The position numbers and the translations under genes are program-made. The notes below the pieces were generated by a model, which ran no database searches, was not told the origin of the DNA, and worked only from the letters and a program-made list of their open reading frames with translations. Of a stretch of DNA of 64,000 nucleotides, positions 51,856-59,197 are shown piece after piece (within the stretch, counting starts at the first letter, position 1; every line of letters begins with the position of its first letter). Source of the stretch: CBDCVY01 sp965223245 (GTDB taxonomy: Bacteria > Nitrospinota > Nitrospinia > Nitrospinales > Nitrospinaceae); NCBI GenBank assembly GCA_965223245.1, contig CBDCVY010000013.1:3720001-3784000 (forward strand). Reading direction: 5' to 3'.

Positions 51856-52056
51856 TTATTTGGGAACTACGTTTGATGCCTGAGGGCCTTTTTGACCTGC
51901 TGTTTTTTCGAACTCGACAGTCTGACCTTCAACCAGAGTTTTAAATCCATTACCTTGAATTTCAGAAAAATGAACGAAGCAGTCTTCTCCATCATCAGAT
52001 TCTATAAAGCCATAACCTTTACTTTCATTAAACCATTTTACTTTACCTACTGACAT
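51856..52056 (-). CDS. cspA: Cold-shock domain protein
   Basis: A 66-residue CspA-family RNA chaperone (gene symbol by family; paralogue identity not resolvable). RNP1 is KGYGFIES and RNP2 is DCFVHFSEI. I start at ATG 52056, with AAGGAGAG 7 bp upstream; a longer frame from 52089 would add 11 residues atypical of the family. It leads the minus-strand cspA-smORF-rpsU set. The 5' side carries an intrinsic terminator about 110 bp upstream. Confidence 0.93.
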   Translation of the reverse strand: MSVGKVKWFNESKGYGFIESDDGEDCFVHFSEIQGNGFKTLVEGQTVEFEKTAGQKGPQASNVVPK

Positions 52057-52164
52057 ACTGATACTCTCCTTGAGTTTTGGGTCTGCCAATCAAGTCATTT
52101 TGAAGTCAGCGTCCCCTTATCGTTAAGCAGAAATTGGTTGCTTCGACATTTAAGTTTTAAATGC

Positions 52165-52188
52165 AAAAAAAAACCATCCAAAGGATGG
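52165..52188 (-). terminator. Intrinsic terminator upstream of cspA
   Basis: On the minus strand CCATCC-TTT-GGATGG is followed directly by nine T (plus-strand A run 52165-52173). It is a textbook rho-independent terminator in sense orientation to cspA, yet no coding gene lies to its right on that strand for over 800 bp. Confidence 0.75.
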
Positions 52189-52278
52189 CTGGGAAAATAA
52201 AATTCTATATTATTTTATTTTGCTCTGAGCGATTTAAATTAAAACAGTAAACGGCGAATCAACCAACTTATTTGATCC

Positions 52279-52307
52279 ACTGTATCACAATTAAACCTTT
52301 TACCCAA
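52279..52307 (-). promoter_or_regulatory. Candidate promoter for a short minus-strand transcript
   Basis: On the minus strand TTGGGT (52302-52307), 17 bp, then TGATACAGT with hexamer TACAGT (52279-52284) and an extended -10 TG. Transcription from here would reach the terminator at 52165 after roughly 100 nt. The -35 is poor. Confidence 0.35.
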
Positions 52308-52326
52308 ATTGTTATTGCAATTTGGG
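52303..52326. repeat. Perfect 9-bp inverted repeat
   Basis: CCCAAATTG (52303-52311) and CAATTTGGG (52318-52326) with a 6-bp centre. It overlaps the -35 of the candidate minus-strand promoter, an operator-like position; no T tract follows on either strand. Confidence 0.6.
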
Positions 52327-52708
52327 ACTTAAGATTTAACCATTAATCAACTTTACCCAAAATAATAACCAAAAAACCTCAATTTCTAGGAAATTGAATG
52401 AGTTGGTGAATTAACTCGACTATCTTTTATCCCAATTAAATCCTTCAAGGAAATCGCATTTCTGTTTTCAGGTCATTTTTTTACCTTGAACAGTTGAAGT
52501 GATGAGTTTCCCACTTTTAATGAAGAAGGTTGATATGATCAATCTGATATTTTAGGCACTGTTAAAATTAATAAAGTGAAGCCATAACTTTAAATTTTGG
52601 CTTTTATTAAAAAAATTGTTTTTAGTTCCATAGAAAAATCATAAAATACTTTTTTTAGGGTGATTTGAGGGCAAGGGTTCAAATTAGTTAGTTATGGCAA
52701 ATAATTAA

Positions 52709-52855
52709 GGTTTGATTTAAGTTCTGAACCCAAAACGGTTTGTAGAAAAGAGATTAATAAAAAAATTTTTTGTATACCGAGATATCCTTTGTCTAACTTA
52801 AATCAAACTTTGTGGTCGATCATAATCTTTTACAATTGGGCCGGTTTGATTTAAA
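52709..52855. repeat. Three-copy GTTTGATTTAA motif upstream of DUF4912 gene
   Basis: GTTTGATTTAAGTT at 52710-52723 has its exact 14-bp inverse complement at 52795-52808, and GGTTTGATTTAAA recurs at 52843-52855. The array lies 130-280 bp before the DUF4912 start. Such spaced copies in both orientations suggest binding sites for a regulator. Confidence 0.55.
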
Positions 52856-52986
52856 ATAATCCTAAGTTAAAAATTGATCTGTGCCTCTTCCTTAAAAGCG
52901 AATCTACCTTATTAAATTCTCTTTTTAATTTTAGCTGTTTTTTTACCACTAGAAAGCAGTAGTTTTTTGTTTTAGGAATTAAGATA

Positions 52987-53940
52987 GTGAGTAAAAGTAA
53001 AAACCTTGAAGATATGTCTTTGGCGGAATTACGTGAGTTTGCAAAAACTCATAAGATTTCTGGAATTTCGAAATTAAATAAAGCCGATTTGTTGGCTACT
53101 TTAAAAAAGGAAGCATTAAAATTTTCGAAAAAGATTTCCAAAAAGAAAAATACAGCTGGGATAAAAAAATCATTTTCCAAAAAATCCAAATCGAGAGGAA
53201 AAAAAACAGACGTTGGGAAAAAACCTAAAGGCCGAAAGTTAAAATTCAATTCTGATGAAACCTTAATTAAAATGAATCCGGAGCAATCTGAAAACTTTTC
53301 TGATCAAAAAGAACCTATTAAAATTTTTCATACCTTACAAGTAGAAGAGGATTTAGCTGCAAAGTTCATTGTGGGTGATCCGCATATTCATGACGAAACC
53401 TACACAGAAGAACCCGGAGAATTCCCACTTCGTTACGGAGATCACAAGTTATTTGCATTTCCTAGAGATCCCGAATGGGTATTTATATATTGGGATTTAC
53501 AGGAAGAGCCGGTTCAAAGGGGTTTAGATCAGCTAAATTGTGGAATAGAAGAAGTCCGATGGGTTTTACGGGTTTTGCCACAGGAAAAGGATGACCGAAC
53601 TGCATTATCATTTTATGATGAAAATATTCATCCCGATGCACAAAGCTGGTACTTGCAATTAGCTCCTCCTGGAAAAAGTTTTTATTTAGAATTAGGTTTG
53701 ATTGGCCCTGAAGGTTCTTTTTTCTCCTTAATTCGATCTAATTTGTTTACATTGCCAGCAAATAGTCCAAGTGAAATAATAGATAAAGAGTGGATGTTGA
53801 GCCCAGAACAGCACCAACAACATTTCTCTCAATGGAGTTTTGCTAAAGGGAGACCCGTTCTGAACGAGAGTCTATCTGATCCCAAAACGGGTTATGGTCT
53901 TAGTAGTCATCAGTCCTCTTCTTTTTCTGTTAAAAAATAG
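52987..53940 (+). CDS. DUF4912 protein with SAP/Rho-N-like N-terminus
   Basis: A 317-residue protein. Residues 5-42 (LEDMSLAELREFAKTHKISG, then LNKADLLATLKK) form a SAP/Rho-N-terminal helix-extended-loop-helix module. A lysine-rich linker follows (about 45-85), then a DUF4912 domain (about 135-255; FAFPRDPEWVFIYWDLQEE, SWYLQLAPPGKSFYLELG). GTG start at 52987. DUF4912 is commonly next to GH57 glycogen-type genes, as here (15 bp). It may bind glucan or nucleic acid; function is not proven. Confidence 0.85.
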   Translation: MSKSKNLEDMSLAELREFAKTHKISGISKLNKADLLATLKKEALKFSKKISKKKNTAGIKKSFSKKSKSRGKKTDVGKKPKGRKLKFNSDETLIKMNPEQSENFSDQKEPIKIFHTLQVEEDLAAKFIVGDPHIHDETYTEEPGEFPLRYGDHKLFAFPRDPEWVFIYWDLQEEPVQRGLDQLNCGIEEVRWVLRVLPQEKDDRTALSFYDENIHPDAQSWYLQLAPPGKSFYLELGLIGPEGSFFSLIRSNLFTLPANSPSEIIDKEWMLSPEQHQQHFSQWSFAKGRPVLNESLSDPKTGYGLSSHQSSSFSVKK

Positions 53941-53954
53941 AAAGTAAATCTAAT

Positions 53955-55535
53955 ATGCCTAAAGGTTATCTTTGTTTAGTCTTGCATGCACATCTTCCTT
54001 TTGTGCGACATCCTGAATATGATGAATTTCTTGAGGAAGACTGGTTATACCAGGCAATCACTGAAACATATATTCCTCTCATTAAAGTATTTGATAATTT
54101 AATTAAGGATGGTATTTCTTTTCAAATTACTATGTCGCTAAGCCCAACCCTCCTTTCAATGTTGGGAGATCCTCTTCTTCAATCGCGATATTTAAGGTTT
54201 TTAAACAGATCAATAGAGTTGGCCGAAAAAGAAATTCATAGAATTAAGAACGACCCTCATTTCCATGATGTGGCCTGGATGTACAAAGAAAAACTGCAAG
54301 AAGCTAAAGATATTTATGAAAACCGATATAAGAAAAATTTGGTTGAAGCTTTTAAGAAATTTCAGGTTCAGGGAAGTTTAGAAATAATTACCTGTGGCGC
54401 TACCCATGGGTATTTACCTTTAATGCATTTATATCCCAATGCTGTGCGGGCGCAAATTCAAGTGGCGGTTCAAACCCATGAAAGATTTTTAGGAAGAAGG
54501 CCAAAAGGTATTTGGCTTCCTGAATGTGCTTATGAACCAGGCATTGAAAAATTTTTAAAGGAAGCGGGAATTGACTTTTTCTTTTTGGATACACACGGGA
54601 TTTTGCATGCGAACCCAAGGCCGAAGCATGGGGTATATGCTCCCCTCTATTGCGAAAATGGTGTTGCGGCTTTTGGAAGAGATATGGAGTCTTCGAAACA
54701 AGTATGGAGTTCAAAAGAAGGGTATCCGGGGGATTATTGTTATAGAGATTTTTATAGGGATATTGGATTTGATTTGGAATACGAATATATTCGGCCTTAC
54801 ATTGCAACCACTGGTGATCGCAAAATGACGGGTTTTAAATATCATCGAATTACCAATGAAGGAAGCTACAAGGAGGCTTATTGTCCTAAACAAGCCCTGG
54901 AAAAAGCCGCGGATCACGCGGGTAATTTCATGTTCAATCGCGAGCAGCAAATTGAGCATTTAAGTCATATATTGGGAAAACCGCCAATAGTGGTTGCGCC
55001 CTATGACGCAGAACTATTCGGGCATTGGTGGTATGAAGGGCCAGATTGGCTGAATTATTTAATTCGAAGAGCTGTATATGATCAAAACGTATTTGAGCTT
55101 ATAACCCCATCAGGCTATTTGGGAAAATATACCCAAAACCAGGTATCGACTCCGTCTATTTCAAGTTGGGGGTTCAAAGGATTTCATGAGCATTGGTTGA
55201 GTCACAAAAATGACTGGATATACCGTCATTTACACAAGGCTACAGAACGGATGATCGAATTGGCAGGCCAATATTCGGAAGCCCATGGTTTAGTAGAGCG
55301 CACCCTAAATCAGGCAGCCAGAGAAATTTTATTAGCACAAAGTAGTGATTGGGCGTTTATAATGTTTGCTGAAACTATGGTAGAATATGCGATCAAAAGG
55401 ACCAAGGGGCACCTACATCAATTTAACAGGTTGTATGATGCAATTAAAGCGGGGTCCATAGATGAGCGTTTTTTGATTTCTCTTGAGGAAAAAAATAATC
55501 TTTTTCCTGATATAAACTTTCGAGTATTTAGTTAA
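53955..55535 (+). CDS. GH57-family 1,4-alpha-glucan branching-type enzyme
   Basis: A 526-residue glycoside hydrolase 57. The N-terminal LVLHAHLPFVRHPEY, the nucleophile region IWLPECAYEPG (Glu) and the acid/base region APYDAELFGHWWYEGP (Asp) are all present, along with a C-terminal DUF1957-like helical domain (AREILLAQSSDWAFIM). This combination fits branching enzymes of the Thermus/Thermococcus type, which make alpha-1,6 links in glycogen. No glgA, glgC or glgP is in the window. Confidence 0.92.
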   Translation: MPKGYLCLVLHAHLPFVRHPEYDEFLEEDWLYQAITETYIPLIKVFDNLIKDGISFQITMSLSPTLLSMLGDPLLQSRYLRFLNRSIELAEKEIHRIKNDPHFHDVAWMYKEKLQEAKDIYENRYKKNLVEAFKKFQVQGSLEIITCGATHGYLPLMHLYPNAVRAQIQVAVQTHERFLGRRPKGIWLPECAYEPGIEKFLKEAGIDFFFLDTHGILHANPRPKHGVYAPLYCENGVAAFGRDMESSKQVWSSKEGYPGDYCYRDFYRDIGFDLEYEYIRPYIATTGDRKMTGFKYHRITNEGSYKEAYCPKQALEKAADHAGNFMFNREQQIEHLSHILGKPPIVVAPYDAELFGHWWYEGPDWLNYLIRRAVYDQNVFELITPSGYLGKYTQNQVSTPSISSWGFKGFHEHWLSHKNDWIYRHLHKATERMIELAGQYSEAHGLVERTLNQAAREILLAQSSDWAFIMFAETMVEYAIKRTKGHLHQFNRLYDAIKAGSIDERFLISLEEKNNLFPDINFRVFS

Positions 55536-55600
55536 GTGTTTTTAGGTATTAGAAATTAGTTTTAACCTTTTTATTAACAATTTAGACCCCAAACTAGATT

Positions 55601-56170
55601 ATGAAAATTCAAACTATTCACGATTATGTAGAAAGATTAGGAAATCTTGTTCGTGTGCAAGCGCGAAAATCAGGAAGTAGTCACGATCTGCAACCCGTTC
55701 AAGTAGAAGCGTTACATTATTTATCCATTTGTAATAAGTATTCTGATACTTTGTTGACGGTTGCAGAGTACTTAGGTTTGACAAAGGGCACCACTTCCCA
55801 AACGATAAAGGTTTTGGAGACAAGAGGTTTCCTGACTAAAAAACCTGATAAAAAAGACGGCCGCGTCGCTCACTTAAAGGTGACATCTAAGGGAAAACGA
55901 TTTATTGATAAGGCTATTCCTGCTCCAGTTTTAAAAGAGGGACAAAAACTTATCTCATCTAAAAAACAAGATGATATCATTTCGAGCTTAAAGTTATTGT
56001 TAGATTCTTGTCAAAAAGGAAATAAATTGAAAACCTTTGGAAATTGTCATTCTTGCCGGCATTATTTGAAATCAGGAAAAAGCAATTACTGTCAGCTTTT
56101 TAATGAGCAGGTAACTAAGGAAGAAACCAATCAGATTTGTCGCGAGCATGAGTATGTTGTGAAAAAATAG
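55601..56170 (+). CDS. MarR-family regulator with C-terminal cysteine motif
   Basis: A 189-residue winged-helix transcription factor. The MarR core (about 20-110) includes LTVAEYLGLTKGTTSQTIKV and the wing DKKDGRVAHLKVT. After it a 60-residue extension has CHSCRHY and further cysteines (C-x2-C-x11-C-x15-C), which may bind zinc or an iron-sulfur cluster and sense redox state. It is monocistronic, after the GH57 gene. Confidence 0.85.
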   Translation: MKIQTIHDYVERLGNLVRVQARKSGSSHDLQPVQVEALHYLSICNKYSDTLLTVAEYLGLTKGTTSQTIKVLETRGFLTKKPDKKDGRVAHLKVTSKGKRFIDKAIPAPVLKEGQKLISSKKQDDIISSLKLLLDSCQKGNKLKTFGNCHSCRHYLKSGKSNYCQLFNEQVTKEETNQICREHEYVVKK

Positions 56171-56189
56171 TCTTTTAAGCCTCACCCAC

Positions 56190-56223
56190 AAATAAAACTG
56201 GTTTTTTTTAAATAGTTTTATTT
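56190..56223 (+). terminator. AU-rich hairpin after the MarR gene
   Basis: AAATAAAACT (56190-56199) is the exact inverse complement of AGTTTTATTT (56214-56223), with a 14-nt T-rich loop, 19 bp after the stop. It is too AT-rich to be a strong terminator. Confidence 0.35.
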
Positions 56224-56397
56224 CTAGTTAAAAGAGCTTGTTTTCTTTATTTGCTAATTTGGGATGAAAGGCCGTTTTCTTTTTAAAACACCTTTTATGG
56301 GAATTTATTACTTTACTTCTCATGAATAGTAAAAGGCTAGCAAAGTTTAAAATGAATTGATTTGATGAAAGTTTGATCATTTGAGTTTTCATAGCAT

Positions 56398-56434
56398 CGG
56401 AGATTTTCTGACCAAAAATGTGAGTAAATCTCCG
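56398..56434. repeat. 9-bp inverted repeat with 19-nt loop
   Basis: CGGAGATTT (56398-56406) and AAATCTCCG (56426-56434) are exact inverse complements. It could be a small structured RNA element or a binding site; no T tract follows. Confidence 0.45.
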
Positions 56435-56702
56435 TTGCTTTCAAATGTTATAAATTTTCTGGATCTAATTCTTAAGCTAATAATAAAGATACATACTTTT
56501 AAAACTAGAGGCAAAATTGATTAAGATTTATGGATATAGACGTCTTTACATAGATCTCTTTTTACTGAACCCTCCATTTATTACCAAAAATATCTAAATT
56601 TTTTGGAAGTTCATTGGCTTCACCTGCCTTTGGCCCTAGAATTCCTCTGATTTTAAGCTATAATTCTCAGTTTATTACTTACTCCAAAAAGCCATTTTTA
56701 AA

Positions 56703-57752
56703 ATGAAAAAATATTTTGTTGTTATTTGTAACGGTTTATCAGATGAACCTTTTGCCGAAAAGGACAATCTTACTCCTCTACAAATGGCTGAAATACCAAA
56801 TTTTGACAGGCTAGCCGCAGAGGGAAAATGTGGTTCTGTTCAAACCATTCCTGATGGAATGGCAGTAGGAGAAGATGTTTCTTACCTTTCTTTACTTGGG
56901 TTCGACTCTGAAAAATATCAAGCCGGTACTGGAAATTATTTAGCTCGAGCATTAGATCTTGAATTAAATGCCGGAGAAATAGCCCTTTGCTGTGATTTTG
57001 TGATTCTTCAATCCAGTCATAATGACATGATAATGAAGGATTATACTGCCGGTCAGATTTCTTCAGAAGTTGCCGAGTCGTTGTTGAGAGCTTTGGAGGA
57101 GCAAATTGTTGATGAGGATTTAACCTTTCACTATGGGGAGGGGCACCAGCATTTATTGGTTTTAAAACATTCTCCATTTAAGGGTAAATTAATTCCACCT
57201 AATGAATTAATTGGTGAAGGAATTAGGCAATATATGCCGCAAGGTTTAGAGTATAAAGATTTAGTTTATATAATGAACCAAGCGCAAATCATTTTGCATC
57301 ATCATCCATACAATAAAAAAAGAGCACAAGATGGACAGGATGTCATCAATAGTATTTGGATTTGGGGAGATGGAGAAAAACTTTCGGAGCCATTACCTTC
57401 TTTTTTTAGTCGATTTGAAAAAAGAGGCTGTCTTATTACTGCCTCGTTTTTAATGAAAGGGCTTGGTAAAACTGTTGACTTAGAAGTTAAAACCGTTGAG
57501 CGAGGGACAGGTTATTTAAACTCAGATATTGGATCAAAAACTGAAATTGCCATCGAAGCATTAAAAGACCATGATGTAGTTTTCTTACATATTGCTGGAG
57601 GTGAACATGTTTCTTTGCAGGGTAATATTGACGATAAAATTCAAATGATAGAAGAAATTGATAAGGAAGTGCTAGGGCCAATATTGGAATTGATGGAAAT
57701 AAGAAAGGATGTCAATTTGCTATTTGGTAGAGCCACACAGAAGCTCGGCTAA
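56703..57752 (+). CDS. apgM-family (AP superfamily) protein, truncated by frameshift
   Basis: The first 349 codons of an archaeal-type phosphoglycerate mutase-like protein (COG3635). Signature regions are recognisable but deviant: VICNGLSDEP where the family has GDGMAD, VGEDVSYLSLLGFD where it has PGSD with the nucleophilic Ser, and HIAGGEHVSLQGN where it has the metal ligands APDEAGHEGD. Catalytic Ser, first Asp and later metal ligands look replaced. In Geobacter-like lineages a relative beside lysC is proposed as a homoserine kinase. The frame ends at TAA 57750, short of the usual length. Confidence 0.7.
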   Translation: MKKYFVVICNGLSDEPFAEKDNLTPLQMAEIPNFDRLAAEGKCGSVQTIPDGMAVGEDVSYLSLLGFDSEKYQAGTGNYLARALDLELNAGEIALCCDFVILQSSHNDMIMKDYTAGQISSEVAESLLRALEEQIVDEDLTFHYGEGHQHLLVLKHSPFKGKLIPPNELIGEGIRQYMPQGLEYKDLVYIMNQAQIILHHHPYNKKRAQDGQDVINSIWIWGDGEKLSEPLPSFFSRFEKRGCLITASFLMKGLGKTVDLEVKTVERGTGYLNSDIGSKTEIAIEALKDHDVVFLHIAGGEHVSLQGNIDDKIQMIEEIDKEVLGPILELMEIRKDVNLLFGRATQKLG

Positions 57753-57915
57753 TTTGATGAAATATAATAATGTTGCCGTTCCTTTTGTTGTTTACAACGT
57801 AGATAATAAATCGGATTCCATAGAAAAATTTGATGAAGAAATCTTGAAATCAGGTTCCATTCATTTTAAAAATGGAGCCTTATTGATTGAAGAATTTCTT
57901 AAAAATGCGATATGA
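57709..57915 (+). CDS. C-terminal piece of the apgM-family protein in shifted frame
   Basis: This frame continues the protein above: LVEPHRSSANLMKYNNVAVPFVVY matches the family tail in which PDHPTP-like sequence is followed by VPFLIY. Removing one T from TTT 57723-57725 joins the frames into about 403 residues, the normal length, ending at 57915 and overlapping the lysC ATG by 4 bp (ATGA). That coupling indicates the joined reading is the functional gene or its recent ancestor. Confidence 0.7.
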   Translation: MSICYLVEPHRSSANLMKYNNVAVPFVVYNVDNKSDSIEKFDEEILKSGSIHFKNGALLIEEFLKNAI

Positions 57916-59195
57916 GTACAAATTTAATTGTCCAAAAATACGGTGGAACTTCAGTTGGAAGTATTGACCGAATAAAAAAAGTTGCTGAACGAATTAAAGA
58001 AACCCGAGAGCTAGGCAATAATGTTTTGGTGGTCGTTTCAGCTATGGCTGGCGAAACTGATAAATTGCTCACCATGGCTCGAGAATTATCCGACCAACCC
58101 AAACGACGTGAGATTGACCTTTTACTTTCATCCGGAGAAAGAGTTTCCAGTGCCTTATTGTCCATTGCTTTGCATGAAATTGGATGCCCTGCAGTTGCAT
58201 TGACGGGTCGCCAGATGGGTCTATTGACTGATAGTACCCATACCCGAGCAAGGATTAAAGAAATCAATTCAGGACGTGCCAAAAAAATCCTAGATGAAAA
58301 TCATGTGGTGGTTTGTGCAGGTTTTCAGGGAGTTAATGAATTTGGGGATGTTACAACTTTGGGCCGAGGAGGGTCCGACACTTCGGCTGTCGCACTTGCT
58401 GTTTCACTTAATGCAGACCGATGTGAAATTTATACTGATGTAAAAGGAGTTTATACGGCTGATCCCAGAGTAGTGCCTAACGCGAGAAAATTAAATATGG
58501 TATCCTTTGATGAAATGCTGGAAATGGCGAGTTTAGGGGCAAAGGTTTTACAAATTCGTTGTGTTGAATTTGCAAAAAAGTATCATATGCCTCTCGTAGT
58601 TCGGTCTTCATATGAAGAAGATCAAGGTACCCAGATTTGTGAGGAGAATCTTAATATGGAACAACCTGTAGTATCTGGAATAATGTATGACAAGGATCAG
58701 TCAAAAATTACAATTAAAGGGGTTCCGGATCAGCCGGGAATTGCCGCTAAAATATTTGGAGCTCTTGCGGAAGCATCGATTTCGATAGATATGATAATTC
58801 AAAATGTGAGTGCCGAAGGTCATACAGATATTTCCTTTACTTTGCCGACTACATTTCTACAAGAAGCTTTAGAACTCATGAGCAATGCTGCCAATGAAGT
58901 GAAAGCGATGGAGGTTTCCGCAGATTCAGAAATTGTTAAAATCTCCGTTGTTGGGGCTGGAATGCGGAGTCATTCAGGGGTGGCCGCTAATATATTTAAA
59001 GTTCTTTCAGACGAATCAATTAATATTATTATGATAAGTACTTCGGAAATTCGTGTTTCTTGCATTATTGATAAAAAATACTTAGAACTTGCGGTTCGCG
59101 CACTTCATAAGGGATTTAATTTAGAAAATGACCCCGAACAATTTTCTGAACCCAGAAAAGCAACAAAACCCATAAAAACCCAAAAAGCGGGTTAA
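57912..59195 (+). CDS. lysC: Aspartate kinase
   Basis: A 427-residue monofunctional aspartokinase (entry to Lys/Thr/Met). The N-terminal KYGGTSVGS motif, the catalytic FTDVKGVYTADPR-type segment (here IYTDVKGVYTADPR) and the RGGSDTSAVALA loop are present, followed by two ACT domains (about 265-400; VPDQPGIAAKIFGALAEASI and VVGAGMRSHSGVAANIF) for feedback inhibition. It overlaps the apgM-like gene by 4 bp and precedes cimA by 2 bp, a three-gene amino-acid operon. Confidence 0.96.
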   Translation: MSTNLIVQKYGGTSVGSIDRIKKVAERIKETRELGNNVLVVVSAMAGETDKLLTMARELSDQPKRREIDLLLSSGERVSSALLSIALHEIGCPAVALTGRQMGLLTDSTHTRARIKEINSGRAKKILDENHVVVCAGFQGVNEFGDVTTLGRGGSDTSAVALAVSLNADRCEIYTDVKGVYTADPRVVPNARKLNMVSFDEMLEMASLGAKVLQIRCVEFAKKYHMPLVVRSSYEEDQGTQICEENLNMEQPVVSGIMYDKDQSKITIKGVPDQPGIAAKIFGALAEASISIDMIIQNVSAEGHTDISFTLPTTFLQEALELMSNAANEVKAMEVSADSEIVKISVVGAGMRSHSGVAANIFKVLSDESINIIMISTSEIRVSCIIDKKYLELAVRALHKGFNLENDPEQFSEPRKATKPIKTQKAG

Positions 59196-59197
59196 AA

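Larger units (their letters stand above)
52057..52986. other. Largest intergenic region, 930 bp
   Basis: AT-rich and without a credible reading frame. It holds, from left to right, a minus-strand terminator (52165-52188), a minus-strand promoter candidate with an overlapping 9-bp dyad (52279-52326), and three copies of a GTTTGATTTAA motif (52709-52855). This is regulatory or small-RNA space between cspA and the DUF4912-GH57 operon. Confidence 0.6.
56171..56702. other. Intergenic region, 532 bp
   Basis: No reading frame of note. It contains the AU-rich hairpin at 56190 and a 9-bp inverted repeat CGGAGATTT/AAATCTCCG at 56398-56434 with a 19-nt loop. The right end should hold the promoter of the apgM-like/lysC/cimA operon; I see no clear consensus. 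Confidence 0.5.

Noticed and set aside
56641..56660. Second sigma-54-like sequence upstream of the apgM-like gene
   Set aside because: A GG/GC pair with 10-bp spacing exists near TTGGAAGTTCATTGGC, but the -12 element lacks TTGC and the -24 lacks CAC.
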